Part shown: one piece after another, positions 23,849-35,137 of the stretch
Position numbering within the stretch: position 1 is the stretch's first letter
Layout of the letters: each line of letters begins with the position of its first letter
Origin: Protula sp. h YS-2021
Lineage: Eukaryota; Annelida; Polychaeta; Sabellida; Serpulidae
DNA length: 64,000 nucleotides
Assembly (NCBI GenBank): GCA_949752745.1
Contig: OX457026.1
Span: 26,009,116-26,073,115 of the forward strand
Reading direction: 5' to 3'
Program-made: the position numbers and the translations under genes
Notes under the pieces: generated by a model
Told to the model about the DNA's origin: nothing
The model's database searches: none
The model's input: only the letters and a program-made list of their open reading frames with translations

Positions 23849-25777
23849 GAAGTATCGCAAAATAGTAAAAAACAAAAAGATCTCAAGTTCTTATAGCAAT
23901 AAATCTCAAAAAAACTTCACATAAGCAAAAATAACTTGTATAAATCTACTTTAACTGCGGTTTTCGTAGAATAATAAAATTGTGTCCCTTTCAAAAGCCC
24001 CCACCCCCTTCAGGTAACCGGGATAGCTACGCCAGTAACTGTAATTAGGCTTTAATTTCAGGCTAAAATCTGCTATTGTTCCTCACGAAGCTATTAAACC
24101 GCCATATATATGCATTTAGGCAGTCTTATGAAAAAAATATAAAAAATTATAAAATGAAAACATAGGTCCAGTTTGTATTCCAGCGAAGCCATGGGTTGTT
24201 TATATGAGTCGAAGTGCTTGATGAACTTTTTCTGTGGCCTCAGTTAGTTTTTAATACATAATCTGATCTAATGAGTGATTTCTAAACAGTTTTTAGACAA
24301 ATAATTGGATTTTCTCCAAAAAAGTATTATTATTTGGAGCACATTTATTATTTGGAGCCATTTCTTTAGCCCTAGAAACCAATTTATTTTGCTAAATTGA
24401 TAAGCTTACCTCTGTGTTTTTCAGTTTTGGTCTTTTAATCATCAAAATCCACCGTTTTCACCCAAGTTTAAGAAGAAAAGCTCTTCATTTGGTTTTGGTT
24501 TGAGACTGTTTTAAAAATCTTGAAAACTAGAATACCTGTGATTTTAAAAAACTATTTTACGACTATTTAAGCATTCATAATAAGTTTTATGCGTGTGGAT
24601 TATGTTTGCTACCCGTAATATGAATGAAGAAAACTATTTTTAACAAAAATAATGCCACATTAACTGTTAAGCGGAAAATATTTAAGAAATTATATGGCAT
24701 GTATTTGAATTTTGCCGCATGTCGTCAGAAATGCAAATTTTTGTCATAAATTGAGTTTAATATTTATATTTACCAATTAGAACATAATACTCTCTTTGTT
24801 TTTAAGATAAAAAAATACTTAGAACCAAGTTAGGTTTCTAATAAATTGCTCAATTTCATCAGGTAGTGTGTGTTAGTAAAATAGCGGTATTTTAAAGGAA
24901 TCGACCCCTGTAATAAAAGATATTTAAACATTTCTGTCACACATGCTGCCATTATTTTTCGCTGTTTAGCACATCTCAGTAAAAGATCTCTATGAAATAG
25001 GTTATTTTGATTGCCACAGACTATAAGAGAGGTAAAAAAATTGATCAGAAATACTGATATAGATAAAAAATTTAAAAAAATAACATTTCTTGCTATTTTT
25101 TCACAAAATTTAAATCAAAACATGTTTTTCTTTAAACAACTTTATAAAAAGACAAATATTATACTCTGTAAAGAATAAAAACTGTGTGGAGTGTATACTT
25201 TATGTAAAATAGGTTCAAATTAATAATTCCTTTAACTTATTAGATTGCCATTTCCTTGATGGTGGTAGGGGGTGCCTATATTAAATTGATTTCTACAGAA
25301 CTTATGTGCGGTCTGTCCATAGTATACTGATTATTTGGGATAGAAGGGATAGTAACCTATACAGCAGCATTACTTTTGACACGTTGAGATTTTATTCCAG
25401 TGCGCAAAATTAAAAATAATCCCCAAAATCCAGTAAAAATAGGTCATTTCACAAATTCCCTTTAAAATTCAGTTAGCTGATGGAGTGGGCACTAAGTCTT
25501 CTGTTGTTGATAGCATACAGTATATACTCTTAAGTGATGATTATTAAAATAACTTTTCTTTCTAAACTATAATAAGGGACAGGATGAAAGTTTTAAAATT
25601 TTATTGTTAAAAAATCGAGTATTAAGCAATTTTATGTTTTGGGGAGGTTAACTTAAACGCCTCTAGTTCTCTAACCACTGAAGCGATTAGCGTCGTATTT
25701 GACTATGTGTTGTGTAACATGCTAGACATTGTTGTGCTAGAGTATTTATTTCTAATTCGAATTTTCCGTTCCTGATA
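23849..25777. other. Intergenic, very AT-rich, nothing recognised
   Basis: No gene or RNA feature could be supported between the two copies of the MITE-like family. The two copies lie in the same orientation, but their separation is not LTR-like because the right ends differ. Confidence 0.55.
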
Positions 25778-26160
25778 GGCCATGGACCATAATTACATTT
25801 CCTGGTAGAAAATAAACAGGCAAGGAGTAAAAACAAAAGCAGTGCCGCGGTAAATGTATTATTATGTAACACGTGTACAGTCAATAAATAAAAGTTATTG
25901 TTGTAAAATATTCACAATAGGGTGGATTGTTCTAGGAAAAAATGGCTGTGAAATATTTATTGGTTTTTGAGTAACAATTTAAAAAAAAAATCAGCAAAAT
26001 ACAAGTGGAAACCGGCCAAAACTTAGGCATTACACGGTTGCTATTTTCCAATCAGCATAGCAAAAAATCGAATTGAGAGACCCCCATTTTTCTAGTTATT
26101 TCTGTTCTTCTAAAGGTCCAGTACATCTGATTTTGTGGTTGTTTCAGATCGTGCAATGTT
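25778..26160. mobile_element. Second, 3'-truncated copy of the 405-bp MITE-like family
   Basis: Aligns by eye to 23438-23789 with high identity, including the stretches GTCAATAAATAAAAGTTATT and AGACCCCCATTTTTCTAG, plus one AT-rich insertion near 25945-25990. The right terminal inverted repeat is missing: homology stops after GATCGTGCAATGTTG. Confidence 0.8.
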
Positions 26161-26742
26161 GTTGTCGTAATTGTCAGGATATAACATGTGGTTTTGTTTC
26201 TCAGTCATTTCATAACACATGAGTGCATTTCTCACTTGCTACATATTAAAAAAAATAACAGTCTTGGGCCTTTTTTAAATACAAATTAGCCGTGCAGATT
26301 AATTCCTCCCCCCCCCCCCCCACCCCCATTCGTGCAAGAAATTAATAAAAATGTAGATCTATCCACTGCTTCGTGAGAAATAAAAAACAATATTTCACGT
26401 ATAAAGATTCGTTGAAGTGGTTGGATGACAATTATTCAGACTATTCTACACCCTCTTGAAGAAGATCATGTGATCACTTGTAGCACCCACAGGGAGACCT
26501 CTCCGGATCGGAGTGAGAGGATTCTGATCCGGACCACACGTGTCACCTTACATGATCCCAAGTGGGTTGTTGAGTGACTCTCGTCTTGTAGACCACAAGC
26601 ACATCGTTTTTTGTGGGGGGTGGAGGGGGGGGGGGGAGAGCGTGGGTCTGTGAAAGTGATTCATAAATGTAATAACAGTTCACATAAATGCTGTTTCTCT
26701 GTCGTCTTTGAAATTGTACTCTTTCAATGAGCTAAACGATGG
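26161..26742. other. Intergenic flank of the LTR retrotransposon
   Basis: Contains C and G homopolymer tracts (about 26310-26322 and 26620-26636) and a short CCGGATC inverted repeat near 26495-26535. No gene. The last five bases, GATGG, are the left target-site duplication. Confidence 0.55.
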
Positions 26743-27784
26743 TGTCAAAGTCTAGCAGCGGGTTATCGCTTAAGGTGTCAATGACTTTTATCACGGAGTG
26801 GTCGTATTTTATTTTGTTTAATGCGGTTCTCTATTTTCCTCGAAGTTATCGTATTACTTCTATTCTTTTATATATCTTGGTCGTACAAGTCAAATAAATA
26901 TCCAGGTATTCATTCTCTCTGTTTTATTGTCGATACAACTCACAACATCCACAATATGCAATTATTCCCTTCTTATTCTATTACTTATTCCAACTTTAAA
27001 TTTACTTTCACTTTATCACCCTTTTCTCCAAATTTGCTAGGTTCTATCCAGTATCTGATTCAGTTTACTCGATACCATCTAGTTTTCACACAATAAGCAG
27101 TCTTCCTATAAATGCCCTTTACTTGAACGCTATTTCAATTTTCCCGCCAATTTTTGTATCCAAACTGGTCTCCTTCTGCCTTCTATAATTTGTGAAAACC
27201 GACTGCCTCGAACGCTGCGGCTGTCTGTCTTATATACCTTCATGAGGGTGCCGAAAATTTGCCAATAGGAACGTTTCCCTCCAAAATTATTGCCCAATCA
27301 CATCACAGCTTTTTTGCTTACATTTCGTTTGTTTTCATGCCGTTGTTGGGTTCTTACACCTCCCCGTCGTAAAGGTAAATATTTACATTCGGGGAGAGAA
27401 TTATACTCAACAATACTATTGGATACACAGAATCACGTGACAGAAAATTTCGCTCCCTTTTACTAAAAAAAAAATTCTATAATTTGACAAATCTTACGAT
27501 TTAAAAACTAAAGCCTTACAATATCAGTGCGTTTTGAAAGTACAATGCACAGCAAGGAGTTATGATTCAAAATACTTCACAAAAAGCTAAATTCACACGT
27601 TTATCCCCAAATTTGAACAAAAATTGAAAAATGGTATTCAAAGATACCAAAAGCCTTAAAAAGTTACATATATGAGCGGCATGACTACGAAGTCACCAAA
27701 ACTTTACAATTAATCCCACAACAACGATTCTGATAATAACATACACAAATCGACCCAAAAAATGCAAAATTCTATATTCTGACA
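26743..27784 (-). repeat. 3' LTR of the Gmr1-like element
   Basis: 1042 bp, offset by exactly 5984 bp from the other LTR, with no difference seen on reading. In element orientation it contains TATATAAG (complement of 27229-27236) as a likely core promoter, and an AATAAA (complement of 26923-26928) as a candidate polyadenylation signal. The 91-codon plus-strand frame inside it is antisense and unlikely to be a gene. Confidence 0.96.
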
Positions 27785-27788
27785 ACAA

Positions 27789-27797
27789 CCCCCCTCT
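27789..27797 (-). other. Polypurine tract candidate
   Basis: On the element strand AGAGGGGGG is followed by TTGT and then the 3' LTR. Priming of plus-strand DNA synthesis here is the standard role of such a tract; the 4-base gap makes the exact priming position uncertain. Confidence 0.55.
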
Positions 27798-28154
27798 GAG
27801 AAAATACTCAAGTTATTTTCATTCACAATGTCAGAATAACCTTAAACTGAACGGTTTTAATTTAACTATGCAAGAATTACTTAAAGGCGTTAGAAAACAC
27901 CATTAAAGACGACACCATGCAAAAATTTGCACGTTTTCAATCTAAAACGTCCCCTTTTTAAGCTTACTGCTCATGAAAACGTATCAAACCGCGTGTCCTG
28001 GCGTGAATTACATATCAAGCCGTAGAAACGTAACAGTAGCAAAATTTCTAAAATCGTTAAACGCGGAAGTTTTCAGAATGTCGATGAAACAAACACATGC
28101 CATTCATCAACTATTTAATACAAGTGTCACAATCTAGCTGTTTACACAAAAATG
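27798..28154 (-). other. Internal untranslated region between Gag-Pol stop and polypurine tract
   Basis: About 360 bp with no open frame of note and no envelope-like coding sequence. Confidence 0.7.
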
Positions 28155-31100
28155 TCACATTCTGCTCAGGTAATCCGCTCCGATGTTTTCGGTTCCCTTG
28201 ATGGCTTTGATGCTAAAATTGTAGTTTTGCAAGAAAAGTGCCCAGCGCATGAGACGTCCGCCTTCGACTTTTCCCTTCCGTAAATATGCGAGCGGCGCAT
28301 GGTCTGTTTCGAGCGTAAATGCTCTACCGTACAGGTACTTGGCGAATCGCATCACACCGAATACGATTGCGAGACATTCACGCTCTATCACGGAATAGTT
28401 TTTCTCGCGAGATAACAGTTTACGACTAGCGTAAGCGATTGGGAATGGGCCGTCGCTAAATTGTTGTAAAAGCACTGCTCCAAGTCCGGTGTCCGATGCG
28501 TCTGTACGTAACAAAAACTCTCTGTTGAAGTCGGGGAGGCGCAAAATCGGTGCACTGTTCAAAAGTTCTTTCAATTTGGTGAAAGCGCGCTCTTGTGGTT
28601 CCTTCCACTCCACTTCCGTTGGTTGACCCTTTTTGATCAAATCCGTCAGAGGTGCGGTGACTTCTGCGAACTTTGGGATGAATTTGCGGTAGAAGCCTGC
28701 TAAGCCTAAGAAGGAGCGTATTTGTTTCTTTGTTGTCGGTCGACACGCGTCTTGGATTTTTCGAAGCTTATCCTCTTCCATTTGTAAGGATCCGTTGCCG
28801 ACAACGTGTCCGGTGAAATTAATGTTGTCGTAACCGATGAAACATTTCGATGGTCGCACCGTTAGATTTGCATCGCGTATTCTGGTGAAAAGTTCTCGTA
28901 GTAAGCGCAAATGTTGTTCCCATTGACTGGTGTGCGGTAGTAAGTCGTCAACGTAGTTATCGACATTCTGTAAGCCGGAGAGTAATTTGCGCATAACTCT
29001 GTTGAATGCGGCCCCAGAATTCACTAATCCAAATGGGTTTCGTCGGAACTGAAAACAGCCACTGGGCGTCGAGAAAGCAGTATATTTCTTTGACGACTCT
29101 TCCATTGGGATTTGCCAATAACCTTTCGTGAAGTCGATTTTCGAAAAGTATTTGTCTTTTCCGACTTTAGATAAAATGTCTTCATAGTTCCCCATCGGTT
29201 CTGTATCGAATTTCGTAACACTATTGAGTTGTCTATAATCGATACAGAATCTGTTGGTACCGTCCTTTTTCTTAACGAGTACGATCGGCGAGTTATAATC
29301 TGATTGCGATTCTTCGATGATCCCTGCATCGAGCATATTTTTCACTTCCTCTTCGATATCTTGACGTTTCGAGTATGGCATTGGATACGGTTTAACTCGG
29401 ATCGGTTCTTCTGTCGATAGTTCGATTTTGTGTTCGCCTAAATTTGTCCTGCCGGGAACGTCTGTGAAGATGTCGCTAAATTCACGCAAAAGCTTCTCAA
29501 CGTCTTTCCTTTGAGTTTCGGAAAGTTTCACGTTGACATTTACATCAGCGATTGTCTCTGTTTGCTGTGTTTCGGGAAGTGTCACCAAATGCGCTTCGTT
29601 ATGATAGTCATCATCGAGCTCTGCGACTGCGATGCGAGTGAATGCAGCGATATTCGCGTCGTCTTCGTCATTGTTTTCAACACTTTGTTCGTTGTCGCTG
29701 GATTCGTTCTCGCTGGTTTCAGACTCAGTTTGGTCTTCACTTTCACGCTCGATGTGTTCTTTTAGAAGATTTGCATGAAAAATCTTCTTTTTCCCATGAA
29801 TGTCCACTTCATAATCCATACGATTCAGGACTTTCGTGATCTTGTAGGGCCCTTTCCACTGCAATAATAATTTATTGCTTTGCGTCGGAAGCAGCAGGTA
29901 AACTTTCTGACCCACTACGAATCTGCGGTCTTTTGCCCTTTTGTCGTAGTGGTGGCGGTATTTGCCTTGATTCGCCATCAAACTTTCGCGCGCCACCCGG
30001 CATGTATCTTCGAGGCGATTTCGCAGGTCAGCGATGTACTGGTACGTGCTAACGACTTCTCCAGTGGAATCTTCTTCAAGCCAAATATCCTTCAAAATGT
30101 CTAACGGGCCACGTACTTTCCGTCCGTAAAGTAACTCAAATGGAGAGAAACCAGTAGACGCTTGCGGTACTTCGCGATAAGCAAACAAAACAGCTGGTAA
30201 GTAACGATCCCAGTCTTTTGGTCGCTCCTGGCACATGCGGGTCAACATCTTCTTTAAAACGCCATTAATTCGCTCGCATAGTCCATTACACTTCGGGTTG
30301 TATGGCGTTGTGAATAGTTGCTTTATCGAAACGAGCCGTGCGACTTCTTTCATTAAATCCGACGTGAACTGTGTGCCTTGATCGCTGAGTATTTCTCGTG
30401 GAAATCCGACTCTACTGAAGACTTCGAGTAACGCTTCTGCAACTGGCACTGTTTCGATGCGTTTGAGCGCGATCGCCTCAGGGTATCGTGTCGCATAATC
30501 AACGACGGTGAGTATATATCGGTTGCCGCTTTCTGCAATTGGCGTTATTGGTCCAATTAGGTCAACTGCGACTCTTTCAAACGGCGTGTCGATCAGAGGC
30601 ATTTCCCCGAGTGGTACTTTGCTGACGCGCCCTTTTGGTACAGTTCGTTGACATACGTCGCATGACTGGCAGAAACGCTTGACATCACCAGTTATTCCCG
30701 GCCAATGGAAATTCGACGTTATGCGATCCGTTGTTTTCTTTGCCGCTAAATGTCCACCTACAATGGATTCGTGAGCCAACGACATCACTTTTGCACGCAG
30801 TGTCTTTGGGAGCACAATCTGCTTCAGTTGAATTTCAACACCATTTCTGGACTCAAAATAGTATCGCATGAGTAATCCGTCCTTAAACACGTATCGGAAA
30901 CTTCCTCTTTTTCTAGCTTGAAACACTGTCTTCTGTTCTGCATAAGTGTGCAATTTTGTGAGAGTGGCATCTTTCTTCTGCAACACTTTCAGTTCGCCGC
31001 GATTCACGTTCTCCAGCGTCACTTCTTGTGTCAAGAGAGGGGTTTTCGGTTGTTTTTCTTTGGCGAATTGTGCGCGCGTAGAAACTACACTTGCAGTGAG

Positions 31101-32681
31101 CGGTTCAGTTGGTTTCACTTTAGAAGCGACGTGTTGCTCAGTACTTTTATTTGTAGTTTCTTCTCGCTTTCGGTTTGTGTTTCCCTCGACGGATGGGCTT
31201 GTAATGTTGCCAATAATGAGATCGTATGGTGGATCGTCTACAACCATTGCGTCTAGCACCCCAGTGTATATCGGTGTGACAACACTTATCCGAGCCATTG
31301 GGAATGTCCTCATCGTCCCGTCCATTAAAACACAATCACTCTTTCCACTCGTCATTTCTTCCTTTTGTACCAAATCCTTCCGGATCACTGCGCTATCACA
31401 GCCGGTATCCCTTAAGACGATCACTTTCCTCCCGGACACTAGACCTCTGTAGAGCGGCAGTCGTTTCGTATATTCCAAATTGTCGCAAATCGCGCCTGTA
31501 TATGGAATCGCGTCGCCATTCGCGAGGCATAACTTGCCGTCTTTTACGTTCTCGTTCACGATGTCTTGTACGGGTTTCGTTCCTACAGCACCTGTCTTCG
31601 CGTTAGATACCTTATGAACATCACGGTTGAAATTGCGCCAGTTCTTCGGTGAATTCGTGCCATGTTGACGGTTCGATGCATAGGAGAAATCGTGTCGCCG
31701 AGGAGCACTGTCTTTGTGATCTGCCTTCGCCTTTAAGCAGTCGCGCGCAAAGTGTCCGGATTTCCCGCAGTAGTAGCAATTCGACTGTGTCTGGCTGCTA
31801 GCGCGATTGTTAGACTGTTGCGGCGGACGCGAGTATGGCACGGGTTTCGTCCTCGTTTGGCCAATACTTCCCTTGTGAGCTTCGATATATTGCTCAGCGA
31901 GTCGCATCATCTCCTCCATGTTGCTTGGAGAACGTTCACGTAAGAAAAGACTGAGTTCGCTACTGCACATATTCGTAAACTGCTCGCGCAGTAGTAAATC
32001 ACACAGATGCTCGTAATCCTTCTGAATATCCGACATGTCTATCCATCGTGTGAAAAACCGTTTCTGTCGAGCACAGAACTGCCGCACTGATTCCTCTTTG
32101 TCGGGCTTTGTCTCGCGAAACTTTGTACGAAATCCCTCTGTGGTAAGCTGATAGCGTCGGAGAATGGCGGTCTTCAGCGTTTGATAATTATCCGCCTCTT
32201 CTACCGGCATACTGCTATACACTTCCAGTGCCTTGCCAGTTAGGATAGCACTGAGACTCATTGTCCAAGTATTTTCGGGCCATTGTTGTGTGCGTGCGAA
32301 ACGTTCGAATCTTTCGATAAAAGCGTCGATGTCATCCACTTTCTCATCGAACTTTGGCAGTTTTGGGCGACTGGCTTGAGCCGGTCTGTCTGCTCGTTCT
32401 TGAGCACGTGGTTCGCCTGCTTGTGCTCGCGCTTCGATGAGGCGAGTTTCTTCGCGAATGCGTTCCATCTCTCTTTCGTGTTGTTCACGCTGTCGTTCAC
32501 GCTCCATTTCCTGCTCTCGGATGCGATCTTCACGCTCTTGAGTTCGGGCCTCGCGCTCTCGTGCGTTGCGTTCGCGTTCAGCTGCCTTGTCTTCCTCGCG
32601 CTGGACGAATTGTCGTAGTTCTTCGTCTTTGTATCCCAGCGCTTGACCTAGAGCAATCCATTCACGCATTTCACGCTCCAT
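28155..32681 (-). CDS. Gag-Pol polyprotein with integrase upstream of reverse transcriptase (Gmr1-like)
   Basis: Single intact 1508-residue frame. Order: an Arg/Glu-rich coiled coil (about 25-95); a Gag capsid region whose C-terminal part (about 195-275, including LLLREQF at 229-235 and an ELSLFLRERSP segment) resembles the SCAN domain; a CCHC zinc knuckle (C302, C305, H310, C315); an aspartic protease (D425-T426-G427); an integrase with HHCC zinc site (H637, H644, C674, C677) and D707, D767, E803 with the D-X35-E spacing; a reverse transcriptase with YVDD at 1243-1246; and RNase H starting near D1394. It replicates through an RNA intermediate. Gag and Pol share one frame, so no frameshift is needed. 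The start Met is 24 bases after the primer binding site. No chromodomain is seen after integrase. Confidence 0.96.
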   Translation of the reverse strand: MEREMREWIALGQALGYKDEELRQFVQREEDKAAERERNAREREARTQEREDRIREQEMERERQREQHEREMERIREETRLIEARAQAGEPRAQERADRPAQASRPKLPKFDEKVDDIDAFIERFERFARTQQWPENTWTMSLSAILTGKALEVYSSMPVEEADNYQTLKTAILRRYQLTTEGFRTKFRETKPDKEESVRQFCARQKRFFTRWIDMSDIQKDYEHLCDLLLREQFTNMCSSELSLFLRERSPSNMEEMMRLAEQYIEAHKGSIGQTRTKPVPYSRPPQQSNNRASSQTQSNCYYCGKSGHFARDCLKAKADHKDSAPRRHDFSYASNRQHGTNSPKNWRNFNRDVHKVSNAKTGAVGTKPVQDIVNENVKDGKLCLANGDAIPYTGAICDNLEYTKRLPLYRGLVSGRKVIVLRDTGCDSAVIRKDLVQKEEMTSGKSDCVLMDGTMRTFPMARISVVTPIYTGVLDAMVVDDPPYDLIIGNITSPSVEGNTNRKREETTNKSTEQHVASKVKPTEPLTASVVSTRAQFAKEKQPKTPLLTQEVTLENVNRGELKVLQKKDATLTKLHTYAEQKTVFQARKRGSFRYVFKDGLLMRYYFESRNGVEIQLKQIVLPKTLRAKVMSLAHESIVGGHLAAKKTTDRITSNFHWPGITGDVKRFCQSCDVCQRTVPKGRVSKVPLGEMPLIDTPFERVAVDLIGPITPIAESGNRYILTVVDYATRYPEAIALKRIETVPVAEALLEVFSRVGFPREILSDQGTQFTSDLMKEVARLVSIKQLFTTPYNPKCNGLCERINGVLKKMLTRMCQERPKDWDRYLPAVLFAYREVPQASTGFSPFELLYGRKVRGPLDILKDIWLEEDSTGEVVSTYQYIADLRNRLEDTCRVARESLMANQGKYRHHYDKRAKDRRFVVGQKVYLLLPTQSNKLLLQWKGPYKITKVLNRMDYEVDIHGKKKIFHANLLKEHIERESEDQTESETSENESSDNEQSVENNDEDDANIAAFTRIAVAELDDDYHNEAHLVTLPETQQTETIADVNVNVKLSETQRKDVEKLLREFSDIFTDVPGRTNLGEHKIELSTEEPIRVKPYPMPYSKRQDIEEEVKNMLDAGIIEESQSDYNSPIVLVKKKDGTNRFCIDYRQLNSVTKFDTEPMGNYEDILSKVGKDKYFSKIDFTKGYWQIPMEESSKKYTAFSTPSGCFQFRRNPFGLVNSGAAFNRVMRKLLSGLQNVDNYVDDLLPHTSQWEQHLRLLRELFTRIRDANLTVRPSKCFIGYDNINFTGHVVGNGSLQMEEDKLRKIQDACRPTTKKQIRSFLGLAGFYRKFIPKFAEVTAPLTDLIKKGQPTEVEWKEPQERAFTKLKELLNSAPILRLPDFNREFLLRTDASDTGLGAVLLQQFSDGPFPIAYASRKLLSREKNYSVIERECLAIVFGVMRFAKYLYGRAFTLETDHAPLAYLRKGKVEGGRLMRWALFLQNYNFSIKAIKGTENIGADYLSRM

Positions 32682-32705
32682 GATGCTGTAACCTTGTCAC
32701 GATCG

Positions 32706-32723
32706 ATCCCGGACGAGCCCCCA
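32706..32723 (-). other. Primer binding site, tRNA-Pro type
   Basis: On the element strand TGGGGGCTCGTCCGGGAT begins 3 nt after the 5' LTR. This is the same 18 nt known as the proline tRNA primer site of murine leukaemia virus, so host tRNA-Pro is the likely primer of minus-strand synthesis. Confidence 0.9.
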
Positions 32724-32726
32724 ATT

Positions 32727-33768
32727 TGTCAAAGTCTAGCAGCGGGTTATCGCTTAAGGTGTCAATGACTTTTATCACGGAGTGGTCGTATTTTATTTTG
32801 TTTAATGCGGTTCTCTATTTTCCTCGAAGTTATCGTATTACTTCTATTCTTTTATATATCTTGGTCGTACAAGTCAAATAAATATCCAGGTATTCATTCT
32901 CTCTGTTTTATTGTCGATACAACTCACAACATCCACAATATGCAATTATTCCCTTCTTATTCTATTACTTATTCCAACTTTAAATTTACTTTCACTTTAT
33001 CACCCTTTTCTCCAAATTTGCTAGGTTCTATCCAGTATCTGATTCAGTTTACTCGATACCATCTAGTTTTCACACAATAAGCAGTCTTCCTATAAATGCC
33101 CTTTACTTGAACGCTATTTCAATTTTCCCGCCAATTTTTGTATCCAAACTGGTCTCCTTCTGCCTTCTATAATTTGTGAAAACCGACTGCCTCGAACGCT
33201 GCGGCTGTCTGTCTTATATACCTTCATGAGGGTGCCGAAAATTTGCCAATAGGAACGTTTCCCTCCAAAATTATTGCCCAATCACATCACAGCTTTTTTG
33301 CTTACATTTCGTTTGTTTTCATGCCGTTGTTGGGTTCTTACACCTCCCCGTCGTAAAGGTAAATATTTACATTCGGGGAGAGAATTATACTCAACAATAC
33401 TATTGGATACACAGAATCACGTGACAGAAAATTTCGCTCCCTTTTACTAAAAAAAAAATTCTATAATTTGACAAATCTTACGATTTAAAAACTAAAGCCT
33501 TACAATATCAGTGCGTTTTGAAAGTACAATGCACAGCAAGGAGTTATGATTCAAAATACTTCACAAAAAGCTAAATTCACACGTTTATCCCCAAATTTGA
33601 ACAAAAATTGAAAAATGGTATTCAAAGATACCAAAAGCCTTAAAAAGTTACATATATGAGCGGCATGACTACGAAGTCACCAAAACTTTACAATTAATCC
33701 CACAACAACGATTCTGATAATAACATACACAAATCGACCCAAAAAATGCAAAATTCTATATTCTGACA
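32727..33768 (-). repeat. 5' LTR of the Gmr1-like element
   Basis: Same 1042-bp sequence as the 3' LTR. It should drive transcription of the element. TATATAAG on the element strand (complement of 33213-33220) is the likely TATA box. Confidence 0.96.
33213..33220 (-). promoter_or_regulatory. Candidate TATA box of the element promoter
   Basis: TATATAAG within the 5' LTR, in element orientation. The transcription start and R region are not resolvable by eye. Confidence 0.5.
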
Positions 33769-33773
33769 GATGG

Positions 33774-35060
33774 TTGTTTTTTTTTTTTTTGTATTTTATA
33801 AAGGTAGTTAATCTTTTGCGCCCTCGCTTTCCGCAAATCCAGTATAAACAGGTTCAATAGCGGGGCCTCGCCCAAGCCAGCGGTAGTGTCTCGAATTACA
33901 CATTTCCCTTTATAAAATCAGATATAGCAAACATATAACAAAACATTGCGAGGCAAGGGATCAAAGATTAATGCATTTAAATTCTGTTCGTTATTCATGT
34001 TCACATAATAAGCCGTGCAAACGCTGTATTTCTTTTATGGTGAAAAAAAACTCAAATGAAGAAAATAACCTAAATAGGCTAGAGAAAAAAGAAAAAAGGC
34101 TCCTATAACAAAAAAGGAAGAAAACAACACCTTCTGGTTCTATGCTTTTTGTTGAACACCCTTAAAACATGACTCGTCATATGAGTGATAATATGAAAAG
34201 TAAGAAAAATTTACTCATTTGTACAGGAAAAATTACAATTGATACACCCTCTGCAAATGAAAATATTTCAACAATGAAGGTTAAAGGGGGTTAAACGGCC
34301 GCCGCTGGGTTTCCTTTTATCCTTGGCCATTCTGCCTCGAAAAAAGGCGGGGGAAAGGCTAAATTCTATACAGCTCATCTTGCTCGGACATTGTGCCTTG
34401 TTCGTGGCTTGTCGCCTTGGCTAATGAAATACTTTCTGGGCGATTAGAACATTTCAATAGTTTATCTCACTTCAGACTACTTTAAATCAATGTCAATCTT
34501 AACCAGAGGCATAGTCTAGAAAAAATAAAAGGAAAATCTTAATTGAAAAAGTGTCTTTTTAAGAGTAACGGTGAAAAAATTAACCACAAAAGGACCTAGA
34601 TATTTCGCTCTGAGACATAACAATGCCTTGATCCATATTTTCTGAGTTATTGCTTGGAGTTATTCATTCATAATTGTTTGACGTAATTTGATAGTTGACA
34701 TTCCAGGATGTGGAATTTACTGGTCATACCCACGCTAGTTATAAAGACATGTTTTGAGGAAAAAATGTGTTTGAAACAATTTTGACCTGTGGTGACGTCA
34801 TCAGTCTCTACAGTAGTGCAGTTTCGAATATGCCGTTTATTGAACGTAACATCTCGACAGCTGTGCCAATGGCCTTGTTCTTGTATCTTTCAAAAAAAAA
34901 AAAATACACAAAAAAGAATGTGCCTTCTACAGTTTTAAATATAAAGTTAGTAATTTTTTATATATTATTTGTAGTTTTATCCAACCAAATCTTCCCTAAA
35001 AATCTTCCCCTATTTAAAATTAAAATGAGTGAAATAAAGTACTTCAAGTATATTTTGACC

Positions 35061-35137
<77 letters not shown>

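Larger units (their letters stand above)
26743..33768 (-). mobile_element. Complete Gmr1-like Ty3/gypsy LTR retrotransposon (7026 bp)
   Basis: The element reads on the minus strand. It has 1042-bp LTRs that look identical by eye (26743-27784 and 32727-33768), ends of TGTC...GACA, and a 5-bp target-site duplication GATGG (26738-26742 and 33769-33773). A primer binding site, one intact 1508-residue Gag-Pol frame and a purine tract next to the 3' LTR are in the expected places. Integrase precedes reverse transcriptase in the polyprotein, the order that defines Gmr1-like elements within Ty3/gypsy. There is no envelope-like frame. Matching LTRs, an intact frame and a clean duplication indicate a very recent insertion that may still be mobile. 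Confidence 0.96.

Noticed and set aside
23438..26160. The two MITE copies as LTRs of a small retroelement
   Set aside because: The right ends differ, the first copy has its own terminal inverted repeats and target duplication, and there is no coding or primer site between them.
26821..27096. 91-codon plus-strand frame, repeated at 32805-33080
   Set aside because: It lies inside both LTRs, antisense to the element, with no homology. The duplication reflects the LTR pair.
29511..32618. Several plus-strand frames opposite the Gag-Pol gene
   Set aside because: They are shadows on the opposite strand of a well-supported coding frame.
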